Below, one piece after another: positions 22,821 through 34,701 of a DNA stretch of 64,000 nt. The position numbers and the translations under genes were made by a program. The first letter of the stretch is position 1. Each line of letters opens with the position of its first letter. Under the pieces are notes generated by a model, which saw only the letters and a program-made list of their open reading frames with translations, ran no database searches and was not told the origin of the DNA. This stretch comes from Dastarcus helophoroides (taxonomy: Eukaryota > Arthropoda > Insecta > Coleoptera > Bothrideridae), in the NCBI GenBank assembly GCA_028583605.1, contig CM053327.1, forward strand, positions 15,115,629 to 15,179,628. Reading direction: 5' to 3'.

Positions 22821-25800
22821 TTAGATAGTATGCTTTTTCATGATATCAAGCACTTCTTTAACATCGTCCTTAGATCCCAGAAAGATAGGGCTTCTGCCAT
22901 GGAGGGATTCTGGTTGTACATCCAAAATAGGAATTTTTCCATTGCTCGCCAAACCGCCTGCTTGTGTTACGATGAAAGCCATCGGAATACATTCATACAG
23001 TAAACGAAGCTAAAATAATAATAATAAAATAACCTGATGAAATAATGATGCTTTTGACCAGTACTTTGCCTTTGGGCGCAGCCTTGGTGGCTGGGTACAT
23101 AAAGATACCACCATACTTGATTGTCCTATGAACGTCAGCTACCATGGAGCCAACGTATCTAGCATTGTAAGGTTTCCCTTTGCTGGGGTCTTTCTTGTTT
23201 TGAATGTACTCTTTAACCGCGTTATCCCACATATGACTATAACCTTCATTTATGGAGTAAATATTGCCTTTTGTTGGAATTTTTATGTCTGGATCAGTTA
23301 AAATAAACTCGCCAACTGATGGGTCCAACATGAAGCCATTAACACCGTGGCCAATTGATAAAACCAACATAGTAGCACTGCCGTATAAGGCATAACCCGC
23401 AGCAACTACTTTATTGCCAGGTTGAAGTGCGTCCTTAACTGACATGTTGGCGCTTTCGGTTTTCTTTAAAATCGAAAAAATTGAACCGATAGAAGCTAAA
23501 CAATCGATGTTGGACGAACCATCCAATGGATCAAAACATACAATATATTTTCCTTTGCGATCGCTCTCAACCTAAAAATAAAAAGTGTAATAAGACGTTT
23601 TAACAAAGATAACCGAGGTTAAAATTATTACTTCAATGACAGATTCATTTTCCTCCGATACTAAAAGACCAACTGTATAAGATGACTTCAATAAATTTAT
23701 GAAGAGTTCGTTTGCTAAGACATCCAATTTTTTTACTTCTTCGCCTTGAACGTTAGTTTCTCCAACTGTTCCAAATCTGCAATAAAACACATTTTTAATT
23801 CGTTAGTTTTAAGTAACGTCACGTGATAGTTTAAAAAATCAGTACCTATTGAGAGAAAATTGTTTGATTGATTAATTCAATCTGGAATCAGAAATATACA
23901 TTTAGGAACACAGTGTTTAAAAATATATATAGAGCCAAAAGCACATGCACCTTTTTTTTCAAAATTACTTTAGAAGCAATAGAACGAAATATTAAAATCA
24001 CTATGAAGTTTTAGGACACTGCTGTAAATACAGTTTATGGTGCAAAAAACCTGTAAATTAAATAGGAGATATTGTTGAAAAAAATAGCGCTAATATTAAC
24101 GGTTTGATTGAAATTTCTAAAGAAGTTGGACTCAAACTTGTGTATGGTACTAAAATAGTCTAAGAAATAGAATATGGAAACTTCCAAGGAAAAGGTAGAA
24201 TTGGAATTTCAAAAAGCATGAATGAACATTTTTGTTTATTTACTGATATGCGTGGGTTATACAGCATGGGAAAGTTTACATCGCTGGTGTGGTTAATGCA
24301 TAGTAATAGTAAACAATAAAGTAAATTATCAAAATATTAAGGACAGGGAAATACGGTTTTAATGGACATTGTTTCACAATTTCAAGCTCCACAGGGGCGC
24401 TCTTTATCACATCATATCTACTCATTCTCAACCAGAAATCGAAAAAAATATATTACTTCGATTTCAATTTGGTCTTAAATCTCGAATTACGTTATAAAAT
24501 TTTTACTTGACTCTTATTATGATAGTTCTACAGCCTTCAGAGATGTTTATTTTTTGAAACTATGACTTTTTGATTAAAACTCATGATCTGAACTTGTAAA
24601 TATAAAAATATATATTCTATTTATGGATATATTTCTTTTTCACTAAAGCTCAAATCAAAATATTCGAGAATTTTTATTAAATAAATTTCGAATATTTTCC
24701 GAAATTTTAATCTTTTTCATCTCCAAATTGCGGGCTCCAATTTCAATTTTTAAATTTTTTTTATTTAATTATTTTAATTACTATTAACTCCAGATTCCTT
24801 TCCGAAATTTCGTTTTTAATTTTGAAGTGGCGCCTTTTTTTAATGATGACTTTTTTCATAATTCTAAATTTGCAATTAAAATTTTCACTTTTACCTAACA
24901 TTTGAGATTTTTTTAGAAATTCCGATTCATTTCTCAAAATTTTACGGAAATCCATGCAATTCTTCTCAAAATGTTTACTTTCTTTTACAAATTATTTAGC
25001 TGCAGGTAAAAATTGTTTATATTTTAGCCTTTAAAATTGAAATTTCGCTTTTTTCATGAAAATTTATCGTTGATGCTAAAACTTCAGCAGGTATTTCATA
25101 GAAAATTTTAGTTTGACAATTGAAATTGCATTTTTTTATAAAACTTTGCAATTTTATCTTAATAATATACAATCTGTCCCAAGATAAAGTACTGAAGAGG
25201 GATTTCCCTTTTATTTGTGGATTTACGAGAAAGCATCATTCTTTATAAAAACTCCTGCTTGATCCTAGATAACTGAAAATGATATTATTTTGTTTATTTT
25301 TTATAGAGGGGGTTCAATTATTTGAAAATTCTAAAAATGACCTAAAGTAAACTGAAGTAAACTATTTTTGGGAGTATTGAAAAATATTATTTAAAAATAT
25401 GGTTTAGAACTAATTTCAAATTTTAATTTATTGTCACAAATTTTTGCAAGTAGAGTAAATCTGAACTGCAATAACGAAGCCAGCTAAACGTGGGCATTAT
25501 TGCACGCTGGGTCTATTCTGCTTGCATGACAGTTGTTGAAGCTATTCCATAATTTGTTTTAGAGTTCGCTAGGTGGCTCTATACTTAGAAGTTTGTGGTT
25601 ACTAGAGAAAACACAACTAAGAAAGGTTTGAAATATTGAAATAAAATTTATTTTTAATCAAACTTGACAACGAAAGCGAAAACCTAAGTTAATTCCTTAT
25701 TATTGTCAAATCAATAATAATATTTGTTTTGATCGGTATCATCACCAAAATGATTTTTTAAATTCCTTTCACAGTCATCCATTTTTTTTTTCTCTCCAGA

Positions 25801-27761
25801 CAGCACAATGTCGCCACAAATTACATTTGGAAACATTTGTAATTGTTTAGTGTAAACTTTCAAATGGAGCATTGAAGGTTGAAGTTGGGTATGCCAAACT
25901 GATAAAATCTAACAAGAAACTGGTATTTGTTTTCCAATCCTGAATTTGATAAATGTTCAAACCTATCGGTCTGGGCATTAGAATCCAGAAAATAAAACTA
26001 CAGATACGAAATGCCTAGGAAATTGTAAAGAGTAGAAATTTGCACAGAAGCAGGTGGTAATACCTTGAAATGATGATGTTTTAGAGTTTAATCACTTATT
26101 GTTATTATCAAATATCTTTTTATTTTCTTGGGCCTTATCTTGATTTGTAACCTGTTTTGCTTAGTTTTAGAAAATTAACCAAAATTTCTTTTTTCAGCAT
26201 TTTTTGTCATTACAAGCCACATTTCTTAGTAACAACTTTCGATGCCGCCAAACAACAATTTACTTTTGGTCATTTTTTGAAATGTGCAAATACTTAATTG
26301 AACTCCCTGTGCAAAAAAATCTCGAAAAAAATGTCATTTCCGGTAATTTAAGATGAAGCAGGAATTTTTATAAAGAATGTTTTTTTTCTCATAAAACCAT
26401 AAATAAAAAAGAAATCCCCCTTCAATACTCTAACGTGAGATACACTCTATATTAATTTAAAAAATCAGGAAAAAATGTCTAATTTCGAGAAAAAAAATCA
26501 TTTTTAGAAAAAAGCGAAATTTTAAGATAATTTTTGGAAAAACAAATCAAATTAATGAATACTAATTTTTTAAAATTTCGACTTTAATACCACCATTTCG
26601 ATTTCTAGCGATTTTCACTTCCTAGCAAAAAAAGTCGATCATTAGAATTTTAATTTCTTTTAGTTCGAGTTTGAACAGGTAATTTTGAGAAAAATGTCCA
26701 TATTAAGGACACCCTAGCGCACCCTAGATGAGAAAATTGTTTGTGCACTTGATATATCGAGTGTACAAATAGTTTTCTAATTTAGTGTGCTGCTGCCATT
26801 TTTTTGTCATCTTCACGTATGTTCCTTACTTGATTCGTACTCACCAAATTGACATTTAACCTTGACATAAAAGTTCTGGAGGACTATCAGGAAAAGAAGA
26901 GATCCACTGACGATTACTTTTTTGGGCTTTTCGAAAGTAGGATTCAACAATAAGATTTTTCTTCCTTTGTAACATCAAAACAATAACATATTTTTTTAAG
27001 GTTATTTTTGTTCATCTGTCTGTTTAAAATACCGATCAAATAAGGATCATACGTAAACATGACAAAAAAAGACAGCAGTACACTAGATTAGAAAACTTTT
27101 TGAACACCTACATAAAATAATATTAAATGTATTATGCTTTGTAGATTTTTCAAAAAACTCGATTTATAATGCATTAAAAAATTCTCAAATCTCCGTTTTT
27201 TAATTCAATACTAGATTCGAATACTCGATTTTTTTTCTTAAAATTCCGATATTTAAGCCCAAGACTTTATTTGGAGCTTAACACACAATAAAAAAACTTC
27301 AGTGTATTTCATTCAGTTGAAAAAAAAATAATATGAAACCCACTCATGCGGGCAGATGTGTTTGAATGTTAATATAATATTTTCTGAACTTTTTTCCGGT
27401 GCAGCTTAATTTGTCTTTATCTGCACTACGACACTCAAATAGTTTCGATTTGAATTTGCCGCCAGACCGTTCGACAAGTTTTGATACCACAGTTCTGCTA
27501 TTCTCGGGAGAAAGTGAGGTTAGGGTGGGAGATCTAGAAATCACATGAACGAGGAACCAAAACAAATATAAATTTTGTCGCATTTACTCACAATTTTGTA
27601 ATTCCTGCCCTTCGGACGGCGCTACTTATCACTTTAACTGCAGACTGGATAGCATTGAGAAGTTGCGTAAGTTCTCCAGTTGCGGATGGTACTTTCTTCT
27701 GCTCAGACAACACAAAACGGGTTAGGGTCATACAGTTTGAATCCATTCCTTGGGTCCCCAT
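22821..27761 (-). CDS. fbp: Fructose-1,6-bisphosphatase
   Basis: Hydrolyses fructose 1,6-bisphosphate to fructose 6-phosphate, the committing step of gluconeogenesis, in the cytosol. Exons on the minus strand: 27592-27761, 23632-23776, 23065-23571 and 22821-23009. All borders are GT-AG and all phases agree, giving 336 residues (human FBP1 has 338). Exon 1 holds [15 protein letters not shown], the N-terminal AMP-site helix region. Exon 3 opens [20 protein letters not shown], with the metal-binding DPLDGSS; further on are [14 protein letters not shown] and [10 protein letters not shown]. Exon 4 gives [12 protein letters not shown] and the end KKHTI. The Met at 27761 was chosen because it gives the family length. 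Intron 1 (3815 bp) contains a transposon and degenerate repeat; the other introns are about 55 bp. A poly(A)-like ATTAAA (complement) lies about 23 bases past the stop. Intact. Confidence 0.96.
25168..26451. mobile_element. TA-flanked inverted-repeat element, copy A (inside FBPase intron 1)
   Basis: It begins TACAATCTGTCCCAAGAT.AAGTACTGAAGAGGG and ends with the inverted counterpart (GAAATCCCCCTTCAATACTC .. CACTCTATA). Its first about 490 bases match copy B (28909-29520) read in reverse, including AAAACTCCTGCTTGAT and the CTGCAATAACG..GCCAGCTAAACGTGG interior. From about 25665 to 26335 it has about 670 bases absent from copy B, probably a later insertion. No coding capacity. Confidence 0.7.
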
Positions 27762-28900
27762 GCTAATTGCCCTCTATAAGGTTTACAATTTACACTCAGC
27801 GACAACACTACTTAAATTGATAGCTGTTCTATCAAAACATGTGGTAATGCATCAGTAGAAAGTATTAACTGTAAATTTAGATGAACTTTGACATTTATTT
27901 ATCGTTGTCTTGAGTTGTCAGTGATTATTTTTTATCAATTATAAAATTGTGACACAGGTGTTCGCCTTCTTGATTATAATTACATTACAACATATTTTGT
28001 TACTGGCGACCTTGGGAATCTTTATCTTTGAATATGTCAATTCTTGAACCTTATGATATCTAGTTGCAAGGCTCAAACCAATGTGTCTTTTGTGCATTCC
28101 TTGCATATTAACGAGTCTTGAATATCAACACTTTCTGTTAGATTAATAACATGATAACGCTTATAAAATATAAACAACTTTTTATAAGTTTTTAAATAGC
28201 CAGTGGCGGGTCAAGCATCCGCATAGGGCCCCCATTTTCAGAAAAAAATCAAAATCTGAATAATGTCTAAATTTCGACTTGATATAGAAATTTTAGAAAA
28301 AAACTACAGATCGCAAGTTTATAAGAAAAATTTGATGAAAAATTTTAAAATTTCGAAAAAATGAAACCGCTTTTTCCAGAAACTTTGAACTCTTGAATAA
28401 CATGTTCCAAATGTTCGTGTTCTTAAGTTACATAGCTCAAACTAGGAATTTCATTTTTTTTTTCTTTTTTTAAGGGAAAGAATTTTTAAATTTGAGGGTA
28501 AAAAAGGAAAACATTGAAATTCCAAATTTCAAGTAAAAGCGAATAATTTTAAAAGAAAAACTAAATTGAGAAGCAAATTCCTTAAAATTTGGATCTTAAT
28601 CTCAAGATATCAGCTTTTATAAAAGTTACAATTTTTTAAGCAAATCGCTGAATACACGAAATATTATCAACATTCCAAGTTCAAGATTGACATTTGATAT
28701 TTTCAAACTGGAAAATTTCTAATTATTTATTATAACTTTGTTTTTAAATTATCCAAATTAAAGTCAGCACTTTAAGTCGCGTTTAAGCTCAAAATTTTGT
28801 ATTAAATGGAAATTCAATTTTAAAAATTTTGAGTTTCTCTCGACGTTTAAATTTTTTCTCAGAATATGGTGTTGTGCTTGATGTGATTAAACTGAAGAAA
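27762..28900. other. FBPase upstream region, no gene seen
   Basis: The first few hundred bases probably hold the FBPase promoter; no clear TATA box. CAGTGGCGGGTC at 28201 resembles a decayed hAT terminus. From about 28240 the degenerate AAATTTCGA-type repeat takes over. Confidence 0.45.
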
Positions 28901-28908
28901 TAACATTA

Positions 28909-29520
28909 TACAGAGTGTCCTACGATGGAGTACTGAAGGGGGATTTTTTTATTTGAGGTTTTATGAGCGAACGTCATTCTTTATAAAAACTCCTGCTTGA
29001 TCTTGAATCATCGAAAAAATTTGATTAAAAATAAATTTTATTTAAATCTTTCGAATCACTTTTTATGGTGTTTTCTCAAGTAACCACAAATTTCTAAGTA
29101 TAGAGTCATCTAGCGGTCTGCAGAAGAAACTATGGAATAGCTTCAACAACTGTAATGCAAGCAGAATAGAACCAGAGTGCAAAAACGCCCACGTTTAGAG
29201 GGCTGCGTTATTGCAGTCAAGGTTTATTCTACTTGCAGAAATGTCTGAAAATAAATTAAAATTAAAAAGTTAGGCTCTTTTGTAGTTCTAAACCATATTA
29301 AAAAAAATTTTTTTCGATACTTCCAAAAATAACTGCAGAGTTCTCCAGATCATTTTTTACAATTTCCAAATTGAATTCCCTGTATAAAAAATAAACAAAA
29401 TAATGTCACTTTTAGTGATTTAACATCAAGCAGGAGTTTTTACGAAGAATTACTTTTTCTCCTAAATCCACAAATAAAAAAGAAATCCCTTTTCAGTACT
29501 CTATCTTGGGACATACTGTA
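28909..29520. mobile_element. TA-flanked inverted-repeat element, copy B (complete, 612 bp)
   Basis: The ends TACAGAGTGTCCTACGATGG and (inverted) TACAGTATGTCCCAAGATAG start terminal inverted repeats of roughly 120 bases that include GAGTACTGAA, the GATTT..TTTATTTG stretch and AAAACTCCTGCTTGAT. TA lies at 28907-28908 and 29521-29522. Copy A at 25168 is the same family in the opposite orientation. Non-autonomous; the superfamily is uncertain, Tc1/mariner-like by its TA target. Confidence 0.75.
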
Positions 29521-29639
29521 TATTTAACATTAAAGTCGATATCTCGAAAAGTGTCTAATTTATTTTAAAAAATTCATGTCCTTTAATATAAGGTGCGAGT
29601 TTTTTGAAATGTAGTTTCTTTTAAAAATTCAAATTGTAA

Positions 29640-29750
29640 ACCTGAAACTTAATTGGATAGCTTAGCTGCCGAAACGCGTTAGAGCAACCTTTGCTATGTT
29701 TTTTAATCTTTTTTGGTTTCAGTGGACAAGATCTGTATTTTAATTTTTAA
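29640..29750 (+). mobile_element. Penelope-like terminal repeat fragment
   Basis: CCGAAACGCGTTAGAGCAAC, then CTTTGCTATGTTTTTTAATC and TTTTTTGGTTTCAGTGGACA, match the minus-strand copy at 14 kb. The GAAA-ACGCGT-AGAG part of the ribozyme-like core is kept, but the CTGANGA half is eroded (CTGAAACTTAATTGGATAGC). Confidence 0.5.
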
Positions 29751-29913
29751 AACTAGTCATTTATCTCTTTTTTTAGAAATTCCGACTTTGTTCTCGAAAT
29801 TTGAACCTTTCTTCGAATTCAGATTAAAAATTTTAGAAAGAAAAAGTGTGTGATTGAACTTTCAAAAAAAAAAAAGAATTGCAATTCATAAAGATTAAGA
29901 AATTTCTAATTTG

Positions 29914-31758
29914 TCAGGTGTACAAGTATGAAATGCGGATTTTTTTTTTAAAGACATGTTAAATTCGGAAGAATTATAAAAAGTGCTTTATTCAAGGTAT
30001 GCTCCATCGCTTGTTAAACATTTTTCCCATCTTTCGGGCAATTTGTGAATACCACGGCAGTAAAAAGCTTCCAATTTTGCAGCGAACCATTCATCGAGCC
30101 ATTTTTTCACATCTTCAAACAAACCAAAGCGCTGCTCAGCAAGCGCGTGACCTATTGATGCAAACAAGTGGCAATCGGAAGGAGTCCAGTCTGATGAGTG
30201 AGCCGCATGGGGTAGGACTTCCCAGTTGAGTGCTTCCAAGTGTCGCGAACCGGTTTTACCGTATGCGTTGGAGCATTGTCACGAAGAAAAATGACTTTAA
30301 GTTGCCTGTTTCGGTATCCTGGTCTTTTTTCAAGCAGCGTACAGTTCAAATCTGTCAATTGTAACGTTTAGTATTAACCATTTTCCTAGGTTTTAACAGC
30401 TCTTAATATACCACGCCCCTCTGGTTCCACCAAACACAGAGCGTCGCCTTTCTGCCAAAGCGATTCGGTCTTGCGGTGGATGTGGATGGTGTGGCTGGGT
30501 CTACCTGTGATATTTTGCGTTTGAGACTACTCAAAATAAATACCCTTTTTATCCCTTGAAAAACTATACGATGCAAAAACGACTTCCGTTTGTACCACGC
30601 AAGTAAAATGTCACATAGTGTTTTTGAGCTTTTCCATTTGCCTGTCGTTCAGCTCATGTGGTACCCACCTAGCGATCTTCTGAATATTTCCCATCTCTTG
30701 CAGCCGATTAGTAACAGCTTGTTGACTAATGCTCAATGGCTCAGCGAGTTGTTTTTGTGTTTACGAATTATCTTCGTCCAACAATACTTGCAATTCCTTC
30801 TTCTGCAGGTGCCTATTTGTTCGAGATGTTGGCTACCATAACATCTAGTTTAACCTTATTTACAGCTGCTCGGAACAATTCTGTTGTTGTCATTGAGAAC
30901 CAAGTTCTTAAGTTTTTCAACCGACATTTCTTTTTCCCATCACATTTTCTTGCAATATGCATTGTAGTAGGTTGCATCTGTGTTGGTTTCTCATAATGTG
31001 TCCCAGATATTGAATCTTTCTTGTCTTTATGGTGTTCAAAATTTCCCGTTCTTTACCTACTCTTTTAAGAATTTCGGTGTTCCGTCCAAGATAACTTCAG
31101 CATTCTTCTGTACAGCCACATCGCATACGATTCGATCTTTTTCATTGTGCCTTTCGTTAGCGTCCATGATTCCACTCCATACAGCAGTACTGAGAACACG
31201 TAGTATCTCAACATCCTGATTTTCGTAGTCATATTTATGTCTCGGCTTTTAAAGGTCGATGACATTTTAATGAACACACTTATGCTTTTCTCAATTCTGC
31301 ACTTAATTTCTTGCGAGTGGTCATATTGATGGTGGTGGTGGTGGTTGATGGTGGAGCCGCAATTCCATATCTTCGTATTTTTGAGGGTTTTCCACGTTCC
31401 TTGTCTACAACATTGAAGACATCAGTTTTGAAGCGCCAAAACCATCGTTCACACATATTTTGCGATGAAGGATATTCACCATAAGCTTCTCGAAGTAATC
31501 GCAGTATTTAGTAGCAGTTTTCTTCAAATGAAAACAAAAAATTAATGCATTCCGCGAATATTCTTTGTTCGGTATAAATTTCGACATATTGAACACAACA
31601 ACACAACACTATCACACACTTTTCCAATTTATCGCTTGTGCGCGTCTGTCACTTGTTTCTGAGACAACAAAATCGCGCAGGGTCAAATCCTTATAGCACA
31701 AACCTCATTGGTGCATCATCTACTGTCTGAAATTCGCATTTCATACTGGCACACCTGG
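29914..31758 (-). mobile_element. Mariner transposon, degenerate, split by an RTE-type insertion
   Basis: Imperfect TIRs: CAGGTGTACAAGTATGAAAT at 29915 and, inverted at 31757, CAGGTGTGCCAGTATGAAAT. TA follows the right end; the left flank has mutated to TG. Without the inserted LINE the element is about 1.28 kb, normal for mariner. Transposase on the minus strand, N to C: IPNKEYSRNALIFCFHLKKT (HTH region), KYEDMELR, [LINE], [53 protein letters not shown] (second catalytic Asp region), [20 protein letters not shown] and [13 protein letters not shown] at the end. Stops and frameshifts make it non-functional. Confidence 0.9.
30798..31358 (-). mobile_element. 5'-truncated RTE-type LINE nested in the mariner
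   Basis: The minus strand encodes the end of a LINE ORF: KIRMLRYYVFSVLLYGVESW, MKKIESYAMWLYRRMLKLSW, then after frameshifts LKNLRTWFSMTTTELFRAAV and the stop. The tail GGCACCTGCAGAAGAA fits the short purine-rich 3' ends of RTE elements. An identical 8-bp target duplication, GCAATTCC on the plus strand, flanks it (30790-30797 and 31359-31366) and interrupts the mariner reading frame. A GGT/GAT repeat sits at its truncated 5' end. Confidence 0.88.
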
Positions 31759-34700
31759 TAAAGTTGAAATGTTAGGGATTTAAAATAAAAATGTTCAGTT
31801 TAAATAGAAATTTTAAGAGAAAATTGAAATGTATCAAAAGGAATGTCAGTCGAAATTTCAAAAAGTAAGTGCTGAAAAAAATGTAAACCTTTGGAATGTT
31901 TCGAGGACTAATTCAGAAAAAGAAATAGAAATAGCTAGAAAAATTTGAAATTTACAGAAAAACTTAGTATGAAATTTTTTAAAAAGTCTTGAAATTTTGA
32001 AATTCAAGTCAAGATGTTGAAAAAATTTACGGTTTTTAATTACATATTTTCCGTTATCTTCAGATGAGGTCAAAGACAGTCAAAAACATATTTTACTACT
32101 ACTACTTATTGAACGAAAAACTACGATGGTTTGGAACTCCGGTATTATACTTTTACAAGAAAATTCAATGAAATCGTTTTTCCTAAATGAAGAAATGGTG
32201 TTACGTATTTATTTGTATTTCATGATCAGCATCGCAGAAGAGAATTTTTTTCAGCACTAAAGCCCTGAAAATGATTTTCACTTTAATAGACTTAAAACAC
32301 AAATTTCTTAGAAATATTGATTTAACTTTTTCTAAATTTTTCACAAATCTAAAGCAGGTAAGGAGGCCCACAAATGTCGATAATGTTCTTTGTTTATTTT
32401 TCACTCAATGAAAATAATTTTGAGGTAACGTTTTTTTTAGTCATTAAAAATATTTTGTAGTGAGGCAAGTTTAATTACGTATCTTCCGGAGACAACCTTG
32501 TTTTTAGTCGTCGAAAATGCGTTCACGTGTCGGATTTTTTTAGGGCCTAAATTTAATATTTTGCGTCGCACTTCTGTTAACCAACACATGTTGAAAGCGA
32601 CATTTATGCCATTTTGGTTGAAATCTGTTCATAATTGAACCCCGAAACGCCAGCAGCCAATATGAAAAACCCACTTTTGCATTTATATTGTTATTAGCAT
32701 TACTTAGGAGATATTGTCGATTCTCGTTCTGAAAAAAGTCTATTTCTGTTAAGAGTTAGTAGGTCAACTGTTTGTAGTTCGTCGCTTACACATTTAGGTG
32801 ACATTACATATTGCAGTCCAGGTGCCATTTCATTTGCATTGCCCTTTATAACAATCCTTCTCTGTCCTTACAGTATTCCAATAATTATTTTGTTCTTTAC
32901 ATGTTGAGCAGATCAAGTTGCCCAAAACTGTATGTCAAATATAACAATGTTTTTGGTGAAACTATTATTATTATGAAATTTTGCTGCAGAAATTCAGAGC
33001 GCTATAATTCAGCATTTTACACTAATGCACATTCTCATTTTTTTCTGACTTCTCTTAAAATTAATGACACAATGATTTGTACGCCCCTGTATAAATAATT
33101 CAAAAAAATTATTATTTAACACAATGTTTTTAAATAAAAGACATGTATCTCTGATGTATGCATTTATTAGATTACTTAAACATCTTGATAGTCTTAACAA
33201 TATATTAAACTTTAAAGAGATCATATTTTGATTTATTAAAGTATGTGATACATTAATTTTAAAAATAGATTTATATGAATAAATAATCGCATTTTCATGA
33301 TCAAATGCAGATAACTGCGTATATGCTAAATATCATTATCTTTTTTATATCTATCAAATCTCCACTTTAATATCTGAAGAACTATGCATTTTGAATATTT
33401 GAATCCCAAGCCACTGTTTTAATGTAATCAAATTAGACATGACATAAAGAAAACTAGACGTTCAATAACCAAATCATATTAAGAAATCATCCTTTGCAGG
33501 CTCTAAAAGCAAAGTAAATTATCTAATCGTCTAATGAGACAGTTTAAAATTGAGTTATTTAACAATTATTGAAAAAAAAATCCACCATGAATAATATTTC
33601 AAAAGAATATCCATCACAGCTGATTTTCCGAAGGAATCGGCCTGAATTAATAATATCTCTTGAACTCTTCACTTCTGAAGATGAACAACTCTAGGACGCC
33701 CTTAAATATTTGTCACACATGTTTGCTACAAACTCACATTCTCTCTAATGACAGAGATGAGAGGAAGTGTGAAGTCAGAGGGATGAAGAGACTGGGGAGG
33801 TACAGAGAAGAAAATATTAAAGAGGGGAAATTTTTTTCTGGCCTGGAAACTTATCTGCAATTATATCGGGCGTTTTATAAATACAAAGATCAATGTTCAG
33901 AACATGATGTGTTATGAAAAATGTTAATGTAATGATATTTATTGCCTTAAGAAGCATGAAAACATTTAATTTTGATTTGTCTACTCAACAGCAAAAGTAG
34001 ATTCTGATCTGCATGACGCTAAAAATAAAAAAAATGATTTGGCACTGTTAAGTCATGGGATTTAACATTTACATGGTCAAAAAATCAAAAGTTGTTGCCA
34101 CAAAAACTGACAAAATTTAATTTTATGAAAAATGGTTTACATGATTAAGATGTAATATCTTTCAATAAAGTTACATTAAAAAATATACTTATTAATTTTA
34201 AAGTGAAAGAATTAAAAAGTTATTAGAAGTGATGTCAGAGTCAACACACTCAAAAGTCTTAAAAAAACTGAGTCATCAGAATTAAATATTGACCACATTT
34301 GCATTAGATCATTGCAATATACATTTTCCTTAAAAAGTTAAAACACAAAATAAAGAAGCATGACAAATAAAACCTGTGGGAAAGATCTCAAGGTAAGTAT
34401 ACCAAACAAGTTAATAATTCAGAAAAAAAAATGACTTATATGAAATTGTTTTTAACAGTATTCTTTTAAAATAAATTATACTTTACTAAAATTGTAAAAA
34501 TAATGACTAGATTTGTTTACAAAACTTTGGCTTATATCACAATTTATGAATTGAAAAATATTTTAATATACATTTTTTTTTATCATGTTATGCATAGAAA
34601 CTATTATAGATCTACAAATAACTAAAATTGTTACTAAAATCAAATTATTGAGCTAAAATTATAAAGCCATTAGAAAAGTAAATGCTACAAATAGATCATG
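31759..34700. other. Intergenic DNA, no gene recognised
   Basis: 31760-32060 is degenerate A-rich repeat. The open frames at 32811-33098 and 33660-33917 show no family resemblance. The part nearest 34700 may be 3' UTR of TMEM138. Confidence 0.45.
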
Positions 34701-34701
34701 A

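Noticed and set aside
30590..31219. Several plus-strand open frames over 30.6-31.2 kb
   Set aside because: Shadows of the minus-strand mariner and nested LINE.
33660..33917. 85-residue plus-strand frame with charged composition
   Set aside because: No family resemblance, no splice partners, and it lies in likely TMEM138 downstream DNA.
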